A stretch of 64,000 nucleotides of DNA. Source: Leptasterias polaris. Lineage: Eukaryota; Echinodermata; Asteroidea; Forcipulatida; Asteriidae. Every line of letters begins with the position of its first letter. Positions within the stretch are counted from its first letter, which is position 1. This document shows positions 58,601 through 64,000 of this stretch, piece after piece. The DNA is taken from assembly GCA_037783415.1 (NCBI GenBank), contig JAZGTN010000228.1:124001-188000 (forward strand), written 5' to 3'. Below the pieces are notes generated by a model. It was not told the origin of the DNA, searched no databases, and saw only the letters and a list, made by a program, of their open reading frames with translations. The translations under genes and the position numbers were made by a program.

Positions 58601-61600
58601 TAAGCAAAAGCTTTCCCCTAATCATGTGACATAGCAACTGTCTCGATAGTCTGAGGAATTCAAATTTAAGCGGTAACTTGTGACTAAACAAGTCATTGTA
58701 CCAGACATTATTCAAATGTAACTCGCAAATGGCTTATTAAAAGAAAACCTTTGGTATTTGAGGCATTGCATGTTGAGGAATGAGGTATTCGTGTATAATA
58801 TTTGGTTTGCGGTAACACCATGTGTTTACCTACTTTGTATGTAAATTTTATTCTTTGAGAAATTATCTTGCTTTTTATTCTACTGCCGCAGAGTAGATTA
58901 TTCGGAATTCCGAATAATCTACTCCACGACAGTAGAATCAAAAGCAAGACAAGTTCTCAAAGAACAATTTGTTTGTTGTAACAGTTGTGTGGAGGTCTAG
59001 ACAAGGGCTTTCTTTCCGGGCGTGTAACCACCCAGGAGATTATGCCCATGTGCCTTAACGTCACTATACACCAATTTTATTATTGCCCTAATATGTCATG
59101 ATACACATAAGAACGTAGGCTGGCTATATTTGTGAAGTTCATGTACTGTTTTATTTAAGACATTTAACTGGATTTGTAAAGTTGACAAAATATTTGCAAA
59201 AACTGTTCATGTTTTGTGTGATCAACTTGCCAGTCGTTGTGTTATTTTAGGTTTCCTCAAATAACAGTTTAATTCAGAGGGAAATAAATCACACACAAAT
59301 CATCCTTGTATGAACCTTGTTATCAATAAGGTTTCAGACAAGCATTAAACAATGCTTTGTTTTCCCTGCGAATCCTGTATAATACCTTTAGGCGAATTTT
59401 TAAACATTTAATTTGTTTGTTGCGTAATACTTATCTATATTACAGTGTGCGATGAGGGGATACCATGCCCGTCTGGTCACCAGTGTCTTCAAAACACATC
59501 TTCGGTCTGTGACGGTAGACTTGACTGCGCTGCGTATGAAGACGAAGTTAACTGCGGTAAGAATAAGCAAATAAGTCAAATACCCTTATTAAAAAAACGC
59601 ATCTTTTGACTTTTGCTCCCAAGACCATCGTATGTTTGCACACACAACCAATGTTCGGACTTATGTACACTAAAGACCAGTGCACAACGCACAACACACT
59701 TACACGCGCCAGGAATCGATTTGTATACAAAGGAATCGATTCCGTATATATGGTGAAAATAGTAGATGCGCATTCAGAGGCGCAATCTGGGTTGTACAAG
59801 AGGTCAATACACGTTTGTGATGAATAAACACAAAGAGGGCGCTGTGCTATTAATGTCCTGGCATCCCACCATGTCAGACGTCAAGGGGGGGGGGGGGGGG
59901 GGGGGGGGGTTGATAACACTGCATCCTGTATGGTTTACTACTTACTAAATAATCCATTGAAAACTGGATGTGTGTACGTGAAAACACTATGGTCTTGGAA
60001 CAAACATATTATAAAAAACGATGTGTGCACCTTATTTAAAGGAAGGATGTATAGTGCATTCATTCACGGTGAACTGATATAATTATTGCTTTGCACAATG
60101 GTCGTCATTTCTTGAGATGGTGCACTGCTGCAGCCTTTTACTTGTTCCTAAAGTAGCGAGTTTTAAAAATGTGAAATGTCTAGTCTATTGAACCTCTTTC
60201 TCGTAGCCCTCTTCCTCTCCTATAAGCCAATTCTACACTGTACGCAGAATTAGGTCTCGCCCTTGTTTTCCCTTCTGCACCCACCTATGCTCGAAGTGCA
60301 AGCTTTGTCTTAGCACCCCATTCATTCACAGTCTGTTTCAAGGATCAGTGTCAGTGAATTGTTCCACCAATGAGCGTGACACCAGACTTTCTGATTCTTC
60401 TCAACCATGTTCACTTGCTTCGATCTGTTGCCAATAATTAGACAATCCAACAGTTTTATTGCACGTACTGCATCTCTTGTAACTTCCCGCCTGGTGCATG
60501 TTATTCACCGTCATACCGTTAAGACTGTCTTGTGAGGGGTATCAAATTCATGCATTCAGCTCTCACAAGTTATCCTTATCTGACATGTTTTATACTTGAT
60601 GCCCTTTGCTAGGAGTGGCGTTTAGTCTCATTCGGGGGAAAAAATAATAATAATACTGTCACAAATAAATCAAGTATTTAAATGTAGTATGAATATTCAA
60701 TTCCTCCTTTGCATGTGTTTACATATATATTTTGTTTATCTATTGTAAATGTACCTAGCCTGGCTTTGTGCCAGAGTCCAGTGGCCATGATTGAAATGTC
60801 TTTTGTAGTAAATTCAATAGCACCCTCGCCCAGGTCTCAGGCTCACAGTCCAGTAGATTAATTTGCATATTCTTTAAGGTAAGTTTAAATAAGAAAAGAG
60901 ATTTGGTTTTGTGTGCCGTGTGAGGGAACTGAATGCATGCAAAACAGTTTGAAATAGGGGTTGAGAGCAATTGAGTTTTGGGTGGGATATATGAACTCAT
61001 TCCTTCTTAGAGCTTGTGGTGGATGGACACACCTTGTTTTGCGGTGCTTGCTTTTTTTTTTTTTTTTTTTTTTATTACAAATCGAATTGCAATCGAATTG
61101 TAATCCAACCTGGAATGCTTCACCAGCTTTGCAAGCTCTAACATTGTATTAGCTGCTGTAGGCTTCGAGCCTCATTTTACCAGCTTAGAAGGAAGACAGG
61201 TTGGACGACACATATTCAATCATGGCCCGTACACACGAATGAAGTACTGACGCTAGAGGGCAAGTTTCAGTGGTGGCCCCGCAGTTTGAAGTGAGTGGAA
61301 ATCGTCGCAGGACGAAGTCGTGGATTTAGAGGTTAATCAAGGCAGGAACGCCGATTGTATGGTGAAGAAAGCTAGGTGTATAAAAACCCTTTCGCCTTGG
61401 TTATTTTAATGAGGTGAATCCTCTACAGTGGAACACTAAAGTTAAACTTCGTGTTGAAGTAAAGTGTCAGTGATGATTATCTAGTAGTAATAGTTTAAAG
61501 TTAATTTTGTTTGTGAACGAAAGTTCAAAACTGCTAATTCAAACGGAAGGACGAATAAGTATATAACCCATTGTCGTTTTTCCCTCAAACAGTGATTAGG

Positions 61601-64000
61601 TTTATTTTATAATATAACTGAATCACTATTTTTGGTATTGAATAGTACATAGTGGAGTTTTAATAAATATTTTTAAGAACTTAATAATTTCAATATTCTG
61701 TCACCCAGTTGGGAACCAAAATTGAATTTGGACCAGTTGTTCTAGTCGAACTTACCTCCAGCCTGAGACATAATTAATTGTGAGAGTTATTTATGTATAT
61801 TGCTGCATATTTTTTTTAAAGAATAAATTAATAGAGTAAAGTGAGAAAATCTCTCTGAGTTTTATTCAGTGTATTGTGGAATATTACAGGAGCTTAGGTT
61901 TGTTCTGACAAATACATTAAATTACTGTAATTTTCAATCTCACTGGTGCGACTTTTAAAGTGATGTTTATTTTTATTTTTAACGCCGTTATCAGATTGTG
62001 GAGAAGGCTACTTCCAGTGTGGATCCGGGCATTGCATTTCCAAACATAAGTTGTGTGACGGGAAACTAGACTGTGCATACGACTTCACTGATGAGTACTC
62101 ATGTGGTAACTGTCATTATGTTGTTTGATCCATTGCACGTGTAATGACTATAAGTAATACTAGATCTGCCACACTGTATGGTACAGATTTAGGTATAGCC
62201 TCTTTTTTCTAGCTAAGTTCACAGGTTGGAAATCTGTATTTAACCAAAGGAGGGCGTTGATTCAAACAACTGTCAAACCTACTTTGAATAAGTAATGAGT
62301 AATCTAGCATATTCGTTTTCCGCTTTACAAAATTAGAATGTATATGTATATGTATGATAAAAACTATATGAAGGATAGTATTGGGATATATAATCTATCG
62401 TGTTTTACCCGAACAGCGAGATGATAATTATTGTATGTACACATTTCTTTCCAAAGTCTTGTAGAAAAATAAATATATTTATGCATTTGAAAGTTCAAAT
62501 CAACTAATTAAAGCATTAGTCTATTCTATTAAACATATTTTAAACAATATAAACAAACAACATATTTTTAGTATCCTTCATTTCAGGCCTATTTCTTCCC
62601 ACTATCATCTTTAAAAAAAAAACGCTGAAGCTTTTATAATATTGTTTAACATTAAGTAGGTTGCCAGTGTGCTTACGTGTAGAAAACTCATTTAAGCCAA
62701 AAAACAGTTTTAAAACAAGTCATCGATTGACTTGGATGATATGGATGAGAATATTTTGTAGAATCACAAAAGCTTTCGGTAATACTTGTTTGTGTAAATG
62801 TCAGTTGAATAAAGAAATTAATACTAGAGCGGACTTGAACCTGTGATCTCCAGAGTTTAATGACGGCGCTCTACCAACTGAGCTACCTAGCCCTATTTTG
62901 GCGATTTTCCTACTTATTCAATATATTCGCTCGGGGAAGCCAGTCCGATGTATAGCCAGGAATTACACCCAAGTTTACGATACAACCTGGGAAGCAGCAG
63001 GAACGGGAGGAACTTATAATAGGGATTAACAATTTAAAGAATCAAGTTACCACAATGGAGACTGCCAACCTTGGGCTGGATAGCTAAGTTGCTAGTAAGT
63101 GCCGGCACGTTAATTCGGAGGTCGCATGTCCATGTCCCGCTCCAGTAATTTGTCCAGTGCTCAATCACAAATTACTTAAAACTTACCCAGTCAGTTTCGG
63201 TACTTTTTTTCTTGTGTGTACAAATATTTTGCTCGGTCGACGAACAATCCTGTGCGCTACACAATGGGGTACTTTACAAAATGGCTACCCCAAAATGTTT
63301 TCCTTGTTTTAGTTGTACCCCACAGATAATTTGCTTCTTTCTTTGTTATACAGTGCGAGTCAAAAAAGCTATACACTTTTATAATTGCCCGTTGTTTTTT
63401 GTGTAGCAATGTTGATAATATATTTGTATATGTAAAGTCACTCTTCCTGTTATTTTGGTGCCAGTTTCACTGGTTTGGATTCCATGCTTGGATGCGCATG
63501 AGGCAATTAAGGGGGGGGGGGGGGGGGGGGGGGGCAGGTGAAATTTGGTATGCACCAACTGTTCTGCTGTGATCTGCAAGTCCTTGGACGACCAGAATGA
63601 CCTTTACTGAGGTTGTGGCTCGTTTTGGAACACCCTAACCGTTACGTTAGCATACACTGTTGCACGAGTTGGGCATCTTATGTTTGAGAACTGTCGGCGA
63701 AAACTACGCAGTTTTTTTTAATCGCACACAGGATTATTTTGTTTTTATGGTATACCTTACAGATGATTTAATCAGAATGTGGAAATATAGAACAATAATT
63801 GAAGGACCCAGTTACTACAATAAATAATGGTGTCTGGCTAATTGAATAACTGATATTACTGTTTCTGTTTTCCCCCAGGCTTTTGTGGAAACCATTCCAT
63901 AAGGATAAACTCAGGCAAAGCATCGTATCCACTCGTACAAACAGACTGGGGTACTGCGTGCCTCTGGGTCATCACCTCTGACCCAGGGTCAAAATTACAA
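40623..64000 (+). CDS. secreted multi-domain CUB/LDLa protein, eight exons visible, 3' end outside the window
   Basis: Gene model: 40623-40689, 54615-54977, 55835-56194, 57421-57534, 57887-58336, 59446-59556, 61995-62105, 63879 to beyond 64000. All introns are GT-AG and phase 1, the class typical of shuffled extracellular modules. The 566 residues visible are: signal peptide 1-22; CUB-like 23-143; CUB-like 144-263; LDLa 264-301; CUB-like 302-451; LDLa 452-488; LDLa 489-525; CUB start 526 onward. No transmembrane segment is visible. CUB and LDLa modules usually bind proteins or calcium-dependent ligands outside the cell; the ligand here is unknown. Intron 1 (13.9 kb) holds two retrotransposon-bearing insertions. 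Domain mix recalls complement-, receptor- and matriptase-type proteins, but no catalytic domain is seen. Confidence 0.75.
44227..44316. repeat. direct repeat flanking the 3-kb insertion, copy 1
   Basis: Nearly the same as 47337-47424 (caggctgaccgat, ggttttccctgacgtg, tttacaat.tgtgaaatta, gttatctacaat). The left arm has the sequence once (about 23.15-23.24 kb inverted). The two copies differ at several positions. Confidence 0.7.
44440..44515. repeat. imperfect palindrome at the LINE 3' end
   Basis: ttaagtggggg near 44442 is mirrored by gccccacttaag at 44497-44510. It lies directly before the simple-repeat LINE tail and could be part of the 3' UTR or a separate relic. Confidence 0.4.
44508..44572. 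repeat. (TCAAT)n microsatellite, 3' tail of the minus-strand LINE
   Basis: About twelve pentamer units. Because the LINE is on the minus strand, this is its 3' terminal simple repeat, (ATTGA)n, the usual end of CR1/L2-type elements. Confidence 0.85.
44905..46740 (-). pseudogene. LINE ORF2 reverse transcriptase, endonuclease missing, C-terminus frameshifted
   Basis: Read from 46740: WKLINSLL leader, [16 protein letters not shown] then [65 protein letters not shown] and the catalytic FADD box ([11 protein letters not shown]), then [12 protein letters not shown] and a post-RT region. A TAG at 45163 ends the frame. The conserved C-terminal segment ([30 protein letters not shown]) follows in another frame at 45144-44905. 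The frame upstream of 46740 is open only about ten codons before it meets ORF1 sequence. The protein would copy RNA into DNA but lacks the nicking domain, so the copy is dead. Confidence 0.9.
46737..47275 (-). pseudogene. LINE ORF1 fragment (coiled coil plus RRM-like RNA-binding domain)
   Basis: Minus-strand frame begins near 47275 with [19 protein letters not shown], a heptad-like segment, then [20 protein letters not shown] and ERAHR, the hallmark of L1-type ORF1 RNA-binding domains, then VYISDVL. The expected C-terminus is replaced by sequence overlapping the ORF2 frame and a stop at 46737. No natural start codon is kept at the 5' end. Confidence 0.8.
47337..47424. repeat. direct repeat flanking the 3-kb insertion, copy 2
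   Basis: Partner of 44227-44316. Right-arm homology with the left arm resumes here and continues to about 48.08 kb. Confidence 0.7.
48261..48285. repeat. C25 tract
   Basis: Homopolymer of 25 C inside the inserted block, upstream of the plus-strand LINE ORF1. Confidence 0.9.
48663..49379 (+). CDS. LINE ORF1 protein (coiled coil, RRM-like, C-terminal domain)
   Basis: 238 residues from the ATG at 48663 ([20 protein letters not shown]). The frame is open 30 codons further upstream from an ATG at 48573, but that extension is hydrophobic and unlike ORF1 proteins. Residues about 1-80 have heptad-like Leu/Ile spacing (coiled coil). The middle has an RRM-like core (YNIVFLNPP) with LLKRAHPL, followed by [19 protein letters not shown]. 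The end ([15 protein letters not shown]) resembles the C-terminal domain. Such proteins bind element RNA and form the particle for retrotransposition. Intact. Confidence 0.75.
   Translation: MATKKDISEIRHALEDNKVALKELLTVTKSNADKLTAFQASLEFASTRIDSLEKETIPALEDNTNLMESQWKQQQLVTEARSMQYNIVFLNPPVLDSNMSDYTKARSLIQLCGVPGDRAGTMLLKRAHPLPRRRKPGSTSTPSPNFLVAFVCWEEKEFVLKSARSKSDQMGVMRATTQWPSKIKAAHFQLKSSPAYKSAKLNGKDPYVKIDFRTGKVGLVIANKPVKQLEAWSLPELS
49652..52797 (+). pseudogene. LINE ORF2: apurinic-type endonuclease plus reverse transcriptase, one frameshift
   Basis: About 1,048 codons. Endonuclease motifs: [34 protein letters not shown], then after a shift in frame near 50075, [19 protein letters not shown] and [10 protein letters not shown]. 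Reverse transcriptase motifs: [65 protein letters not shown] and the catalytic [11 protein letters not shown], then RFLGLETD and a Cys/His-rich post-RT region ending at 52797. The shift is a one-base change seen as two overlapping frames (to 50116 and from 50086). Everything else is open, so the copy is young. It would nick DNA and prime reverse transcription on the target. Confidence 0.92.
53099..53130. repeat. (AAAC)n tail of the plus-strand LINE
   Basis: About seven AAAC units mark the 3' terminus of the element. Confidence 0.9.
53190..53700 (-). mobile_element. 5'-truncated second LINE, ORF2 C-terminus and tail
   Basis: Minus-strand frame at 53683-53360 reads [31 protein letters not shown], then [15 protein letters not shown], the post-RT region of a CR1/L2-like ORF2. 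A (TAAA)n tail lies at 53192-53205. It belongs to a different family from the adjacent plus-strand LINE. Confidence 0.82.
53701..54240. other. distal part of the inserted block, unassigned
   Basis: Sequence between the truncated LINE and the point where left-arm homology resumes (about 54.24 kb). A 94-residue frame at 53756-54040 has no recognised motif. Confidence 0.4.
54615..54977 (+). CDS. exon 2: divergent CUB-like domain
   Basis: Preceded by a C-rich tract and CACAG, followed by GTGAGA. 121 codons, phase 1 to phase 1. Contains four cysteines in CUB-like positions: [28 protein letters not shown] and LDCNFTDV. The frame runs back through the acceptor, so an internal start is not expected. 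The inverted paralog at 21227-21980 confirms both exon limits. Confidence 0.85.
55835..56194 (+). CDS. exon 3: CUB-like domain
   Basis: Acceptor TTTTTACCTTCCAG, donor GTGAGT, 120 codons, phase 1 to phase 1. Reads [27 protein letters not shown], then aromatic and hydrophobic beta strands to [11 protein letters not shown]. The two cysteines match the first CUB disulfide. Several N-glycosylation sequons (NFT, NGS, NST, NGT). No counterpart in the left copies. Confidence 0.8.
57122..57365 (+). repeat. tRNA-derived SINE interrupted by a small transposon
   Basis: A-box-like gatagctaagtcggtagagt at 57131-57150 and B-box-like ggttcaaatcttgctct at 57343-57359 are too far apart because a 162-bp element (57156-57317) sits between them. 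The left paralog (15744-15826) has the uninterrupted spacing. Confidence 0.7.
57156..57317. mobile_element. 162-bp insertion in the SINE with CCGG target duplication
   Basis: CCGG flanks both sides (57152-57155 and 57318-57321). Inner ends TGT...ACA. Inverted repeats near both ends share ggagattctgt and a nearby run of C. Small and non-coding. Confidence 0.6.
57421..57534 (+). CDS. exon 4: LDLa module
   Basis: Acceptor CGTTTCAG, donor GTGAGT, 38 codons. Six cysteines in LDLa order (QCK, VKC, AKC, ICD, ADC, KDC). The calcium-binding acidic cluster is seen in [11 protein letters not shown]. The left copy at 15870-15974 is its dead paralog. Confidence 0.9.
57887..58336 (+). CDS. exon 5: CUB-like domain
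   Basis: Acceptor TTGTACAG, donor GTACGG, 150 codons, phase 1 to phase 1. Starts [20 protein letters not shown] and includes [20 protein letters not shown] and [10 protein letters not shown], a CUB-like beta sandwich with three cysteines. Minus-strand frames over this exon are shadows. Confidence 0.8.
58427..58685. mobile_element. 259-bp inverted-repeat element in intron 5
   Basis: About 65 bases from agtcacaagttaccgct at the left are mirrored almost perfectly up to 58685, including cagactatcgagacagttgc. The centre is non-coding. No target duplication fixed. Confidence 0.88.
58851..58964. repeat. long hairpin in intron 5
   Basis: ttctttgaga...ttattctactg and gagtagattattcgg are followed directly by their mirror images around a central ggaattcc. 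Nearly all 114 bases pair. Possibly a folded-back miniature transposon or a structured RNA. Confidence 0.8.
59446..59556 (+). CDS. exon 6: LDLa module
   Basis: Acceptor TATATTACAG, donor GTAAGA, 37 codons. Cysteines in order: [32 protein letters not shown]. The acidic DC..YEDE cluster is kept. The left copy has lost this exon in the deletion that ends at 16427. Confidence 0.9.
59557..61994 (+). other. intron 6
   Basis: Holds the G25 tract (59885-59909). About 59.91-60.65 kb matches 16.45-17.45 kb of the left copy. 60.66-61.92 kb has no left counterpart and may be an insertion; it contains a T-run at about 61050-61073. Confidence 0.6.
59885..59909. repeat. G25 tract in intron 6
   Basis: Homopolymer of 25 G. 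Its left-copy counterpart is the deletion junction at 16427-16447. Confidence 0.9.
61995..62105 (+). CDS. exon 7: LDLa module
   Basis: Acceptor GTTATCAG, donor GTAACT, 37 codons. Reads [20 protein letters not shown] then [17 protein letters not shown], with all six cysteines and the acidic cluster. This is the closest of the three LDLa modules to the family consensus. Confidence 0.92.
62822..62893 (-). repeat. tRNA-derived SINE head, minus strand
   Basis: On the minus strand: GGGCTAGGTAGCTCAGTTGG then TAGAGCGC (A box and D arm), and CACAGGTTCAAGTCC (B box). The acceptor arms pair poorly and the anticodon arm is not clean, so this is a SINE relic rather than a working tRNA gene. Confidence 0.65.
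63067..63155 (+). repeat. tRNA-derived SINE head, plus strand
   Basis: gggctggatagctaagttgc and gtgccggcacgttaattcgg, then gaggtcgcatgtccatgtcc, are the same family as the SINE at 57122 (shared gccggcacgttaa). The B box is damaged. Confidence 0.6.
63511..63534. repeat. G24 tract
   Basis: Homopolymer of 24 G in intron 7. No such tract at the matching place in the left copy. Confidence 0.9.
63879..64000 (+). CDS. exon 8 (partial): start of a CUB domain
   Basis: Acceptor TTTTCCCCCAG. Reads [37 protein letters not shown] and runs off the window. The opening Cys-Gly, then C-x-W, is the classic CUB start. The left copy (19242-19614) shows what the rest may look like, though it is damaged. Confidence 0.88.

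Larger units (their letters stand above)
62106..63878 (+). other. intron 7
   Basis: Homologous to 17.66-19.24 kb of the left copy. Contains the empty site for the 639-bp transposon (62405-62418), two SINE heads and a G24 tract (63511-63534). Confidence 0.75.

Noticed and set aside
62822..62893. A functional tRNA gene on the minus strand
   Set aside because: D arm and B box are recognisable, but the acceptor stem pairs poorly and the anticodon arm is irregular; related copies show it is a SINE head.

Overview
This is metazoan nuclear DNA: AT-rich, with long introns, GT-AG splice sites, several non-LTR retrotransposon families, tRNA-derived SINEs and many short inverted-repeat transposons. A PAN plus fibrinogen-domain secreted protein, a multi-exon CUB/LDLa secreted protein, and LINE tails of the GCGCTATATAAA type suggest a marine deuterostome invertebrate. 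An echinoderm seems likeliest, but a hemichordate or cephalochordate is not excluded. The species call is inference only.

Layout. 1-0.8 kb: decayed 3' end of a Ty3/gypsy-type element whose pol ends in a PHD-like finger. 0.8-7.5 kb: no gene seen; hairpins, a GAGTCC satellite and a 31-bp minisatellite. 7.5-8.5 kb: an intact fibrinogen-related gene on the minus strand. 9.0-12.1 kb: repeat block with hairpins, TGACGTCA palindromes and a duplicated 0.2-kb segment. 15.2-19.6 kb: plus-strand pseudogene fragment of the CUB/LDLa gene. 21.1-29.7 kb: an inverted copy of the 5' part of the same gene, with exon 2 broken by a transposon. 29.7-34.4 kb: unassigned. 34.4-37.1 and 37.8-40.7 kb: a palindromic pair carrying the promoter-side region and signal-peptide exon. 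40.6 kb to the window end: the best copy of the CUB/LDLa gene on the plus strand, with at least eight exons, a 13.9-kb first intron swollen by two retrotransposon-bearing insertions, and a last visible exon cut by the window edge.

The main result is a multi-copy locus for one secreted CUB/LDLa gene family. Every splice junction in the right-hand copy is phase 1. The signal exon (40623-40689) joins in frame to exon 2, 13.9 kb away. The left copies are dead: frameshifts, stops, lost cysteines, a deletion at a poly(G) tract, and two transposon insertions with exact 9-bp target duplications. Because the copies lie in the same window, several insertions can be checked against an empty paralogous site. 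All similarity statements come from reading the sequence by eye; no alignment or database search was run.
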